Below, piece after piece: positions 1-7,756 of a stretch of 64,000 nucleotides of DNA. The DNA is from Deltaproteobacteria bacterium. Lineage in GTDB: Bacteria; Myxococcota_A; Polyangia; Nannocystales; Nannocystaceae. Both the position numbers and the translations under genes were made by a program. The notes beneath the pieces were generated by a model. It was given only the letters and a program-made list of their open reading frames with translations. It made no database searches and was not told the DNA's origin. Location of the stretch: NCBI GenBank assembly GCA_003696955.1, contig RFGU01000023.1:1-64000 (forward strand), in the 5' to 3' direction. Each line of letters starts with the position of its first letter. Position 1 is the stretch's first letter.

Positions 1-1
1 C

Positions 2-397
2 GCGGAGTTGGTCATCGAGCGACCACCGGTGCTTCCCGAGCTGAGCGACGCACAGGTGCGCGCCAAGGTGTTGCGACGCTTGAAGACCCGCGAGCGCGCG
101 TTTGCGGCGGAGCGTCGACGCCGGGGCCGCACGGTGCTCGGTGCACGCAAGGCCAGTCGGGTGTCCTACCTCTCCGTCCCGAAGCGAGAGGAGATGTTCG
201 TCCGCAACCCGACGTTCTCGGGGCTGATGGACGAGGCCCGTCGCGCGATGGCGGCGGCGGTAACGGCCTTTCGCCGAGCGTACCGCGCAGCGAGCCGAAG
301 CTTCCGCGAGGGGGTGCGTGACGTGGTGTTCCCGGCAGGCACCTGGCTCTACCGCGTGCGCTACCAGGCGTGCTGCGAGACGGCGGGCCCGCCGTGA
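2..397 (+). CDS. C-terminal part of a REP-associated transposase-like protein (5' end outside window)
   Basis: The reading frame is open to the left edge, so the gene is partial; 131 codons are visible before the TGA at 395-397. The visible protein is very basic and Arg-rich, and ends with a short block, FREGVRDVVFPAGTWLYRV. That block resembles the tail I remember from IS200-type (Y1) REP-associated transposases of Myxococcota, which commonly end in a 'VVFPAGTY' phrase after an Ala/Arg-rich helix. The Y1 domain itself, with its HUH motif and catalytic tyrosine, would be outside the window, so activity cannot be judged. It could instead be an unrelated basic protein; the family call rests on the tail only. 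Confidence 0.5.
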   Translation, partial: AELVIERPPVLPELSDAQVRAKVLRRLKTRERAFAAERRRRGRTVLGARKASRVSYLSVPKREEMFVRNPTFSGLMDEARRAMAAAVTAFRRAYRAASRSFREGVRDVVFPAGTWLYRVRYQACCETAGPP

Positions 398-1188
398 CGG
401 CTCGACGCGACGCACACGGAACCGCGGCCGGCGACCGTTCCCGCGACAAACGCGATGGGCGGGGTCGAGACCGGTGTGTTCACACGAGCGTCCAGGAAAC
501 GAACCGCTCCACGCACGGCGCAGCGATGGGACGATCGTTCGATCGATTTCGGAGACTCCCGCTAGACCTCGCTTCGCTCGCCACGCGACCACGCGAGTTC
601 CCGACAAGAGGGCGCGGTCGGGAGAGCCGCACGACGCTACGGAAAGATACTCGAAGCGACAACGTAGACGACGGATAACGTGAACCACACCGAAACGCAT
701 GCGACGACGTGCCGCCATCGACGTCGCATGGGGGACCATATCGATACACCGCGGTTCACGATGCACGCCACCGCGACGAGGACCTCCATGGCACCGGCTG
801 CGGCCACGTCGGTTGCACCAGGACGCCCCAACTCTTAGGCGGCACCTCGCCACCCCACGCAAGCGGAATACACGCCGCCCAGAGCACCACGTCGAGCCCG
901 GTGACGGCCATGAACGTTCGCCACGGCCCAGTGTCGCTTGCGTGTGCCGGTTGGCGGGGGATCTGCACGACCTTCGGGCTGGATCCGTCTTCGGGCTGGA
1001 TCCGTCTTCGGGCTGGATCCGCTTTTCTCACGACCTTCGGGCTGGATCCGCTCGGGCTGGATCCGCTTTTCGGGCTGGATCCGCTTTTCGGGCTGGATCC
1101 GCTTCGGGCTGGATCCGCTTTCAGCTCGGCAGGCACTAGCCCATTTGGGTACCTGGCGGCGCGACGTGCCGGTGATATGGTCCGCGGC
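398..1188. other. Non-coding region with a short-motif array
   Basis: No gene is convincing in this 0.8 kb stretch. Open frames exist on both strands but their products are low-complexity Arg/Ser/Pro strings without a recognisable start context. The right-hand part holds the motif array described separately at 975-1117. The rest shows no tRNA, clear promoter or strong hairpin that I can see. Confidence 0.6.
975..1117. repeat. Array of eight irregularly spaced 13-bp motifs (CGGGCTGGATCCG)
   Basis: Eight exact copies of CGGGCTGGATCCG start at 975, 992, 1009, 1038, 1053, 1071, 1089 and 1105, so start-to-start distances vary from 15 to 29 bp. Each copy carries the 6-bp palindrome GGATCC. A longer unit, beginning CACGACCTTCGGG, occurs at 966 and again 63 bp later at 1029, which suggests the array grew by local duplication. 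Several reading frames are open across it on both strands, which is expected of such a repeat and is not evidence of coding. The array ends about 70 bp before a small DNA-binding protein gene. Confidence 0.9.
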
Positions 1189-1704
1189 ATGAACGGCTCC
1201 GCCGGCTATGCGGCCAGCTTCCAGCGGCACTTCGCGGCCCAGCTTCCCAAGACGATCCTCGAGACCATCGCGACGGAGGCCGAGGACGACTGGTCCATGG
1301 AACAGATCTTCGAAGCCGCCGAGGCGGTCGGAGCGATGGATGCCCTCGCCACGACCACGTTGGAGGAGATCGCGCGGGCCCTGCTCGGCGTCCAAGCACC
1401 GGCGCCGCAGCGCCCCGCCCGGGCCGAGAGCGTCCACGCGCGCGCCCGCGCGACGCCCAAGGGGGTGGATCCGCGCCGAGGCCGTGCGTCCTCGGGCGAG
1501 CGCCTGAGCCCCGAGGCCGCCGCCGAACTTATCGTGCCCATCGTGGCCGAGCGCGGGAAGGCGACCATGCTCGAGATCGAGGAGGCCACCAAGATGGGGC
1601 GGCGGAAGGTGCGGTTCCACGTGGGCCGACTGGTCAAGGCAGGCCGGCTCGTCCGGCACGGGATGGGCCGGGGCACCTATTACACGGTGGCCGACGAGGA
1701 CTGA
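1189..1704 (+). CDS. Winged-helix DNA-binding protein, 171 aa
   Basis: Small probable transcriptional regulator. The last 60 or so residues read as a winged helix: SPEAAAELIVPIVAERGKAT, then a recognition-helix-like MGRRKVRFHVGRLVKAGRLV, then a short wing and strand ending in GRGTYYTV. The first 75 residues form a predicted helical, acidic domain (LPKTILETIATEAEDDWSME) that may dimerise; a basic Pro/Arg linker joins the two. The start is uncertain: ATG 1189 is used, but ATG 1177 is in frame and adds four residues, and neither has a clear Shine-Dalgarno sequence. The repeat array at 975-1117 lies immediately upstream and is a natural candidate for its own binding sites (inference). No specific family is recognised. 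Confidence 0.7.
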   Translation: MNGSAGYAASFQRHFAAQLPKTILETIATEAEDDWSMEQIFEAAEAVGAMDALATTTLEEIARALLGVQAPAPQRPARAESVHARARATPKGVDPRRGRASSGERLSPEAAAELIVPIVAERGKATMLEIEEATKMGRRKVRFHVGRLVKAGRLVRHGMGRGTYYTVADED

Positions 1705-1869
1705 TCCCCGGTCGAGAGGACGAGACCGTAAGCGATCGTACGCCGGTTGCACGGGTGCCGGCTCGGGGGTCCGAATGCGGCCGTCGGCCGTAACGCCGTG
1801 ATGGGTTTGGAGACGGCCCTCGGGGTGTTCTACGATCGCCCGCCGTCCCCACCCATCAGGAGCACCGAC

Positions 1870-2460
1870 TTGCGCCACCTTCGCCACCGCATTCCGCCCC
1901 TCGTCTACGCAGCCACCCTCTCGGCCGCGGTCTTCGCGGTCTCCAGCACGGCGCAGGCCGCGCCGAGCCCGTCCGAGAAGCTCAAGGGCAAGGGCGGCAA
2001 CTTCGGCATCGGGCTCGCCCTCGGCGACCCCATGGGGGCTTCGGCCAAGCTCTTCCTCGCGCCCCAGCACGCCTTGCAGTTCGAACTCGGGTGGGCGCCG
2101 CTCCACCACGGCTCCGGCACCCTGTCCATGAGCTACCTTTGGCACCCGGCCACGTGGGCCTCGTCGTCCGTGGTGGACCTCATCGGCTACCTCGGCATCG
2201 GGCTCGGCGTGGGGCTGTGGAGCGATCGCTACTGGCACTACCACGGGCACCCGCATCGGGATTACGACCATCACCACACCTGGTTCGGCCTCATGCTCCG
2301 GGCCCCGGTGCTCGGGCTCACCTTGCACTGGAAGAAGGTCCCCCTCGACACTGCCCTCGAAGGCGCGTGGTCGCCCTTCCTGGTGGAGGCCTACGCCCAC
2401 GGCGCGTCTCCGGGCCTCGCCCACGGTGACGTCGCGCTGCGGGTTCGCTACTACTTCTAG
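1870..2460 (+). CDS. Predicted small outer-membrane beta-barrel protein, 196 aa
   Basis: Exported protein of unknown role. The TTG at 1870 is chosen because AGGAG lies about 8 bp upstream and translation from it begins directly with a Sec signal peptide (basic start, hydrophobic core LVYAATLSAAVFAV, probable cut after AQA near residue 31). The mature part alternates short hydrophobic strands with Gly-rich turns (GIGLALGDPMGASAKLFL; YLGIGLGVGLW) and ends in ...VRYYF, the aromatic C-terminus typical of Bam-assembled barrels. A His-rich loop (YWHYHGHPH...HHH) could bind metal. The protein at 3611-4141 is a paralogue with the same 'GDP-GGSAKLFL' opening. Its last 4 bp overlap the 3' end of mutY on the other strand. 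Confidence 0.72.
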   Translation: MRHLRHRIPPLVYAATLSAAVFAVSSTAQAAPSPSEKLKGKGGNFGIGLALGDPMGASAKLFLAPQHALQFELGWAPLHHGSGTLSMSYLWHPATWASSSVVDLIGYLGIGLGVGLWSDRYWHYHGHPHRDYDHHHTWFGLMLRAPVLGLTLHWKKVPLDTALEGAWSPFLVEAYAHGASPGLAHGDVALRVRYYF

Positions 2461-3542
2461 TTTGCCGAGATCCCCGCCGCCTCCAGCACCTTTCGGGCGA
2501 TGCGCGGCAGCCCGCCGGGAAGGGGTGAGCCCGGCCGCCACAGCGTGACGTCCTCCCCCCCGGGGCGCGTGCGCAGCGTCCCGCGAAAGGGCGCCACGTG
2601 CCAGATCCGGTGGGTGAAGACGTGGCGCACCCACGGACCCGGAAGGGGCTCTATCGTCCCGTCGAACCCGAGGCGCTCCATGGCCGTCCGCGGCGAGCGC
2701 GGACGCCTTACGGCCCGCGTCGGCACCAAGGGCGGGCACCAGAGCCCCGCGAGCAACCCGGTGGCGGGACGCCGCGTGAGCACCACGGCGTTCCGCCACG
2801 AGAGCACGAGGGCGACGAAGCGGGCTTCCGGTTGCGCAACCTTCTTCCGCGGTGCGGGGATCGCCGCCTGCAGGTCCCGAGCGCCTGCTCGGCAGGCCGA
2901 GGCCACGGGGCAGAGGTCGCACGAAGGCGCCTTCGGGGTGCACACCAGGGCTCCGAGTTCCATGAGGGCCTGGGTGAGCACGCGCGGCCGCCCCGCCGCG
3001 AGCACCGCTTCGGCGCGGCGGGCGATGCCCGGGTGCCCCGCCTGCTGCTCGGCCGGATCCGAGATGGCGTCGAGGCGTGCGACGACCCGGGCGACGTTGC
3101 CGTCCACGGCGGGCACCGGCAGGTCGTAGGCGATCGACGCGACGGCCCCGGCCGTATACGGCCCGATCCCCGAGATCTCGCGCAGGCGCTCCGGGTCCGC
3201 CGGAAGGACGCCCCCGAAGCGTTCGACGACCGCCTTGGCGCCCCGGTGGAGCAGCCGCGCCCTGCGGTAGTACCCGAGCCCGCTCCAGGCGGCGAGCACG
3301 TCGTCCTCGCTGGCGGCGGCGAGGGCCTCGACCGTCGGAAACCGGGCCAGGAACCGCTCGAAGTAGCCGAGCACCGTCTCGACCCGGGTCTGCTGCAGCA
3401 TGATCTCGCTCACCCAGATGGCATAGGGGTCCTGCGTGCGGCGAAACGGCAGGTCCCGCGCGTGGCGGGCGAACCAGCGTGCGAGACGTCGCGCGACGTC
3501 GCGCGCACGGGAAGGCTCCCTGGCGAGATCGGCCGCCGACAT
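2457..3542 (-). CDS. mutY: A/G-specific adenine DNA glycosylase MutY, 361 aa
   Basis: Removes adenine mispaired with 8-oxoguanine in base-excision repair. The core family features are all visible: the catalytic-base Glu in SEIMLQQTRV (E46), the HhH motif ISGIGPYTAGAVASIAYD (123-140), the catalytic Asp in VDGNVARV (D147), and the 4Fe-4S ligands in the pattern C-x6-C-x2-C-x5-C (C201, C208, C211, C217). Residues from about 230 onward form the C-terminal NUDIX-like 8-oxoG-sensing domain, ending with a strand-rich VRHVFTHRIWHVAPF segment. ATG 3542 is preferred because GGGAGG sits 6 bp upstream; the frame continues further but with shadow sequence. It lies between, and is divergent from, two paralogous outer membrane protein genes. 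Confidence 0.95.
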   Translation of the reverse strand: MSAADLAREPSRARDVARRLARWFARHARDLPFRRTQDPYAIWVSEIMLQQTRVETVLGYFERFLARFPTVEALAAASEDDVLAAWSGLGYYRRARLLHRGAKAVVERFGGVLPADPERLREISGIGPYTAGAVASIAYDLPVPAVDGNVARVVARLDAISDPAEQQAGHPGIARRAEAVLAAGRPRVLTQALMELGALVCTPKAPSCDLCPVASACRAGARDLQAAIPAPRKKVAQPEARFVALVLSWRNAVVLTRRPATGLLAGLWCPPLVPTRAVRRPRSPRTAMERLGFDGTIEPLPGPWVRHVFTHRIWHVAPFRGTLRTRPGGEDVTLWRPGSPLPGGLPRIARKVLEAAGISAN

Positions 3543-3610
3543 GGCCGACCTCCCGTACCACGGAAGCCCCCCCTGCCGCCACGCGTCGTGCTTGCGTACC
3601 ATGGACCTAC

Positions 3611-4141
3611 GTGCGCAACGTCCGTCTCCTCGCGGCCGCCGCGGCCCTGACCGCCTCCGGGCCCGCCACCGCGGCCGAGCGCCCGAGCCCGCCGGAGGCC
3701 GGCTCGGTGTCCTTGGGGATCGTGGCCGGCGACCCCACCGGCGGGTCGGCCAAGCTCTTCCTGCACCCGCGCCACGCCCTCGCCTCCCACGTGGGATTCG
3801 GCTTCTTCCACTTCGGCGCCGGTCGTGTCGATCTCTCGTACCTGTTCCACTCCAAGCCGTGGGGCGGCAAGGACGGCTTCTTCGCCCTGGGATACGTCGG
3901 CGTCGGCGTGGGGGTCGCGTTCTGGAGCAGCAAGTTCGGCCACCTCGGGCCCCTCGCCCCCGAGCCCGGCGACTTTCGTAAGGCGGCGTTCTTCTTCCGC
4001 GCGCCCGTGCTGGGGATCGACTTCTTCCTCGCGTCCGTTCCCATCGACATCTTCCTGGAGACTGCCTACAGTCCCCTCGTCGGGCCGTACCTGAGCGCCT
4101 GGAACATCGACTTCGGGCTCGGCGCCCGCTACTGGTTCTGA
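3611..4141 (+). CDS. Predicted small outer-membrane beta-barrel protein, paralogue of 1870-2460
   Basis: Predicted 176-residue exported protein, function unknown. From GTG 3611 it starts with a clear signal peptide (RNVRLLAAAAALTASGPATAA). The mature part repeats the design of its neighbour at 1870: 'GIVAGDPTGGSAKLFLHP' against 'GLALGDPMGASAKLFLAP', then 'LGYVGVGVGVAFW', a 'RAPVLGIDF' block matching 'RAPVLGLTL', and an aromatic end (GARYWF) typical of outer-membrane barrels. It lacks the His-rich loop. The gene ends 4 bp before murC, so the two could be co-transcribed. The GTG start is inferred from the signal peptide; no strong ribosome-binding site is seen. Confidence 0.7.
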   Translation: MRNVRLLAAAAALTASGPATAAERPSPPEAGSVSLGIVAGDPTGGSAKLFLHPRHALASHVGFGFFHFGAGRVDLSYLFHSKPWGGKDGFFALGYVGVGVGVAFWSSKFGHLGPLAPEPGDFRKAAFFFRAPVLGIDFFLASVPIDIFLETAYSPLVGPYLSAWNIDFGLGARYWF

Positions 4142-4145
4142 TCCC

Positions 4146-5534
4146 GTGATCTTCGAGCGCAACCTCCATCTGCACTTCGTGGGCGTCGGCGGCGTGGGCA
4201 TGAGCGGCATCGCCGAGGTCCTCGCCAACCTCGGCTACCGCGTCACGGGAACGGACCTGCACGAGTCCGAAGCCACGCGCCGCCTGCGTGCCGCCGGCGC
4301 CACGATCTTCACCGGCGGCCACGACGCCGCCCATCTCGGTGACGCCGACGTCGTGGTCGTCTCGAGCGCGATCCCACGGGGCAACCCGGAGGTCGAGGCC
4401 GCGCGTGCGCGGCGGATCCCGGTCATCCCGAGGGCCGAGATGCTCGCCGAACTCATGCGCCTGCGGCGTGGCGTCGCGGTCGCCGGCAGCCACGGCAAGA
4501 CCACCACCACGTCCCTGCTCGCCTGGCTGCTGCACGAGGCGGGTGCCGATCCCACGGTGGTCATCGGGGGCAAGGTCAACGCCTTCGGTTCCAACGCCCG
4601 GCTCGGCCAGGGCGACCTCATCGTCGCCGAGGCCGACGAGAGCGACGGGTCGTTCCTGGTGCTCTCGCCCACGTACGCCGTGGTCACCAACATCGACCGC
4701 GAGCACCTCGACCACTACGGTACGTTCGAAGACCTGCGCGCCGCCTTCGCGGGCTTCGTCGGGCGCGTGCCCTTCTACGGCGCCGCATACCTGTGCATCG
4801 ACGACCCGGTCGTACGATCCCTCGTCCCCGAGATCGGCAAGCGGGTCGTCACGTACGGGCTCGCCGAGGACGCCGAGGTCCGGGCCGCGGGCGTCACCGT
4901 CGAGGGGACCGCAGTGGCGTTCGACCTCGTGCGCCACGGCAGGCACGAAGGCCGATTCCGCCTGCACATGCCCGGCATGCACAACGTCCAGAACGCCACG
5001 GGGGCCTTGGCCCTCGCCCTCGACCTGGGCGCCGACCCGAGGGTGCTGCAGCGGGGCCTCGAACGCTTCGCGGGGGTCCAGCGCCGGTTCTCGGTGCGCG
5101 GGGAGGCAGGCGGCGTCCTCGTCGTCGACGACTACGGGCACCATCCCACCGAGATCGCCGCGACCCTGCAGGGCGCCCGGGCGAGCTTTCCCGAGCGGCG
5201 CCTGGTGGCGGCGATCCAACCCCACCGCTACACCCGGCTGCGCGATCACTTCGACGCCTTCGTCGACGCCCTTGGACCCTGTGACGCCGTCTTCGTCACC
5301 GAGGTCTATCCCGCCGGCGAGACACCGATCCCGGGGATCGATGGTGCGAGTCTGGCGCGGGCGATCGCGGCCGCACGCCCGGCGCGTCCCGTGGAGTTCG
5401 TGCCCGAGGTCGAGCGGCTCGCCGAAGCGCTCGCCGGGGCGGCCCGGCCGGGCGACCTCGTGCTGACCCTCGGGGCAGGCAGCATCACCCGTACGAGCCA
5501 CGACCTGGTCGAACGCATCGCCGGAGCGGCATGA
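4146..5534 (+). CDS. murC: UDP-N-acetylmuramate--L-alanine ligase MurC, 462 aa
   Basis: Adds L-Ala to UDP-MurNAc, the first amino-acid step of peptidoglycan precursor synthesis in the cytoplasm. Visible features: N-terminal UDP-binding loop GVGGVGMSG (13-21), the Mur-ligase ATP loop GSHGKTTTT (114-122), the ADESDGSFL segment, the conserved DDYGHHPTEI in the C-terminal domain, and an HRYTR motif. Length is normal for the family. Start is GTG 4146, five bases after the preceding stop. The last 4 bp overlap murB (ATGA), indicating translational coupling. It opens the forward half of a broken division/cell-wall cluster. Confidence 0.96.
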   Translation: MIFERNLHLHFVGVGGVGMSGIAEVLANLGYRVTGTDLHESEATRRLRAAGATIFTGGHDAAHLGDADVVVVSSAIPRGNPEVEAARARRIPVIPRAEMLAELMRLRRGVAVAGSHGKTTTTSLLAWLLHEAGADPTVVIGGKVNAFGSNARLGQGDLIVAEADESDGSFLVLSPTYAVVTNIDREHLDHYGTFEDLRAAFAGFVGRVPFYGAAYLCIDDPVVRSLVPEIGKRVVTYGLAEDAEVRAAGVTVEGTAVAFDLVRHGRHEGRFRLHMPGMHNVQNATGALALALDLGADPRVLQRGLERFAGVQRRFSVRGEAGGVLVVDDYGHHPTEIAATLQGARASFPERRLVAAIQPHRYTRLRDHFDAFVDALGPCDAVFVTEVYPAGETPIPGIDGASLARAIAAARPARPVEFVPEVERLAEALAGAARPGDLVLTLGAGSITRTSHDLVERIAGAA

Positions 5535-6478
5535 CGAAGGGCGCCGAGATCGCCGCGCGGCTCGACCTGGCCGGCGCGGGCCTCGAGGACACCGACGTGC
5601 GGCTCGACGAGCCCATGGCGCGGCACACGACGAACCGCCTCGGCGGCCCCGCCGACGTGTTCGTGCGGCCCGGCACCGAACGCGACCTCGCCGTGCTCCT
5701 CGCCCGGGCCCACGGGACGGGGGTGCCGGTGACCTTCGTCGGCAGCGGCACGAACCTCCTGGTGCGCGACGGTGGGATCCGCGGGCTGGTGGTCAACCTC
5801 GGCCGGATGCGCCGGGTGGAGCGTCCCGACCCGGACGGAAGGCCCGGTCACGTCTTCGCCGAGGCGGGGGCGAGCACCGGCCGGGTCCTTGCGCGGTGCC
5901 GGTCGTGGGGACTTTCGGGCGTGGAGTTCCTCGCGGGCGTCCCCGGCAGCATGGGCGGGGGCGTCGTGATGAACGCGGGCACGTTCCTCGGCGAGTTCCG
6001 GGACGTGGTGACCCGCGTCACGAGCCTCACCCTCGACGGCCGCCGGGTGGTGCGGCCCGCGGCCGCATGTGGGTTTCGCTATCGGGGCTCGGATCTGCCG
6101 CCCGACGAGGTGGTGGTGTCCATGGACCTCGATCTCGCACCGGCCGATACCGCGACCATCGACGCCGCCGTCGAACGCCTCCGATCCCACCGCCGGGCCC
6201 GGGAGCCGCAAGGCGTGCCCAACAATGGCAGCACCTTCAAGAATCCTCCGGGCGACCACGCCGGCCGGCTCATCGAGGCCGCGGGGCTCAAGGGGTTGCG
6301 GGTGGGCGGCGCCGTCGTAAGTCCCGTCCATGCCAACTGGCTCGTCGTCGATCCGGACGCCGGTCGCCCGTGCACCGCCACGGACATGATCGCCCTCATC
6401 GAACGGGTGCGCGACGAGGTGGCCGCACGTTTCGGGGTGACCCTCGAACTCGAGGTCCGCGTGCTCGGCGAGGACTGA
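5531..6478 (+). CDS. murB: UDP-N-acetylenolpyruvoylglucosamine reductase MurB, 315 aa
   Basis: Flavoenzyme that reduces UDP-GlcNAc-enolpyruvate to UDP-MurNAc with NADPH. The FAD-binding domain shows the expected 'HTTNRLGGPADVFV' and 'GSGTNLLVRDGGIRGLVV' stretches near residues 32-86, followed by 'LAGVPGSMGGGVVMNAGT'. The C-terminal substrate domain has PNNGSTFKNPPGDHAGRLIE, whose Ser is the proton donor, and ends normally. It starts inside the stop of murC (ATGA overlap). The conserved murC-murB pairing supports both calls. Confidence 0.96.
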   Translation: MTKGAEIAARLDLAGAGLEDTDVRLDEPMARHTTNRLGGPADVFVRPGTERDLAVLLARAHGTGVPVTFVGSGTNLLVRDGGIRGLVVNLGRMRRVERPDPDGRPGHVFAEAGASTGRVLARCRSWGLSGVEFLAGVPGSMGGGVVMNAGTFLGEFRDVVTRVTSLTLDGRRVVRPAAACGFRYRGSDLPPDEVVVSMDLDLAPADTATIDAAVERLRSHRRAREPQGVPNNGSTFKNPPGDHAGRLIEAAGLKGLRVGGAVVSPVHANWLVVDPDAGRPCTATDMIALIERVRDEVAARFGVTLELEVRVLGED

Positions 6479-6539
6479 AGCGGCCCCTCCGAGCACAACT
6501 GGGACGATGCGGCCTGGGCCGCTATCCTTGCGCGACGCC

Positions 6540-6785
6540 ATGACCGCCGCCGATCCCGTATCCGAACAGCTTGCCGAGGCGATCCGCGCCGCCCTTCCCG
6601 ACGCCGTGGTCGAGGTGCGCCCCCAAAGCCCCGGGCACTACGCCCTGCGGGTCGTGAGCGCCGCGTTCGAGGGCAAGGGGCTGCTCGACAAGCAGCGCCT
6701 GGTCTACGCCGCCATCGCCCCGCTCATGAAGGGCGATGCGGCGCCCGTCCACGCCATCGATCACCTCGAGACGCAGGTGCCGTGA
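6540..6785 (+). CDS. BolA/IbaG-family protein, 81 aa
   Basis: Small BolA-fold protein; family members bind [2Fe-2S] clusters together with monothiol glutaredoxins and take part in Fe-S or iron signalling. The opening helix is VSEQLAEAIRAALPDAVVEV; a central GHYALRVVSAAFEGKGLLDKQRLVYAAI matches the family's 'H-x-x-v-v-s-x-x-F-x-G...q-R-h...v' layout. The C-terminal VHAIDHLETQVP holds the conserved His position. ATG 6540 is chosen so that the protein starts just before the first helix; an upstream ATG at 6507 adds 11 poorly conserved residues. It lies 61 bp after murB and ends 10 bp before a convergent lipase gene. Confidence 0.82.
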   Translation: MTAADPVSEQLAEAIRAALPDAVVEVRPQSPGHYALRVVSAAFEGKGLLDKQRLVYAAIAPLMKGDAAPVHAIDHLETQVP

Positions 6786-6795
6786 CGCCGCCCGA

Positions 6796-7689
6796 TCACG
6801 CGGAGGTCGGCTTCGCGTGGTCCGCGAGCCAGTCGGCCACGAGCTGACGCACGGGCTCGCGCAGACCCGCGGGCTCGTTGTGCAGCTCGTGGTAGTAGCC
6901 GTCGAAGACCTCGAGGCGTTGATCGTGGGCGGTCGGGTCCGGGAGCCGCGCGAAGGTACGACGGATCGCCTCGGGATCCACGATCCGGTCCCCCGTGCCG
7001 ACGAGCCACAGCATGGGCAGGGCTAGCCCCGCCACCTCCCGCTGCACCCGCGCGATGGCCTTCTCCATGGCGACGAACCACCCCACCGAAACGACCCGGC
7101 TGCGGCGCGTGTCGGCTTCGTAGGCGCGCACCACTTCCGGGTCCCGGCTGATCGCAGACGCCGGGATCTCGGCGGGCTGGGCGAACGTGGGTACGAACCT
7201 GGCGGCGAGGCGCGCGAGCGCCACCTTGATCCGCGGCACCTTCATGGCAAGGCCGAGCAACGGCGCGCTGACGACGGCGCCGGACGGCGGCCGCGAGAGC
7301 AACCGCTCGAACGCACCGTCCACCAATGCCACGAGCAGGATGAGCCCGCCCATGCTGTGGCCGAACGGCAAGAGGGGCAGCCCCTCGGTCCAGGCGTCCT
7401 CGTCCTCGCGCACCTTCGCGGCCACGAAGGCCAGGTCGGCGGCATAGGTCTCGAAGGCGTCGACGTGTCCGCGCGGTCCCCCCGAAAGGCCCTCGCCGCG
7501 GTGGTCCGGGCCGAACGCCAGGCCGCCGCGGGCCGCGACGGCCTCGCCGAGCCAGGCATGGCGCCCCACGTGCTCGCCGCTACCGTGGGAGATCGGCACC
7601 ACGAAGCGGGCCGGACCGTCGGGCGCCCAGATCTCCGTGTGCAGGCGAACGCCATCGGCGGTGGTGTAGGTGCGCACGCGGTGCTCCAT
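6796..7689 (-). CDS. Alpha/beta hydrolase, monoacylglycerol lipase/lysophospholipase type, 297 aa
   Basis: Serine hydrolase of the Hydrolase_4 (monoglyceride lipase) group, likely cytoplasmic and acting on monoacyl lipids. Catalytic triad: nucleophile elbow FGHSMGGLI, the acidic residue in VGTGDRIVDPE, and the His in GYYHELHNEP. An oxyanion-type HGSGEHVGR appears early. No signal peptide is visible. ATG 7689 is used; an in-frame ATG at 7701 adds four residues and neither has a clear ribosome-binding site. The gene converges with bolA and diverges from the membrane protein at 7757. Confidence 0.87.
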   Translation of the reverse strand: MEHRVRTYTTADGVRLHTEIWAPDGPARFVVPISHGSGEHVGRHAWLGEAVAARGGLAFGPDHRGEGLSGGPRGHVDAFETYAADLAFVAAKVREDEDAWTEGLPLLPFGHSMGGLILLVALVDGAFERLLSRPPSGAVVSAPLLGLAMKVPRIKVALARLAARFVPTFAQPAEIPASAISRDPEVVRAYEADTRRSRVVSVGWFVAMEKAIARVQREVAGLALPMLWLVGTGDRIVDPEAIRRTFARLPDPTAHDQRLEVFDGYYHELHNEPAGLREPVRQLVADWLADHAKPTSA

Positions 7690-7756
7690 GGGACGGAGCA
7701 TAACGGGACGGCGCGACGAGGTCCCGTCGGGGGGCACTTGGGGTAGGCTCGGGGGT

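Noticed and set aside
637-831. A 64-residue minus-strand frame with a hydrophobic stretch
   Set aside because: No ribosome-binding site, no similarity to a known family, and in a region where all six frames are similarly open; judged a chance frame.
975-1117. A CRISPR array or plasmid-type iterons
   Set aside because: Unit is 13 bp with 2-16 bp spacers of no independent content and no cas genes, so not CRISPR; no replication initiator gene is adjacent.
835-3582. A 915-residue minus-strand open frame across the regulator, barrel gene and mutY
   Set aside because: Antisense to genes with clear motifs; its product is Arg/Gly/Ala low complexity, typical of shadow frames in GC-rich DNA.
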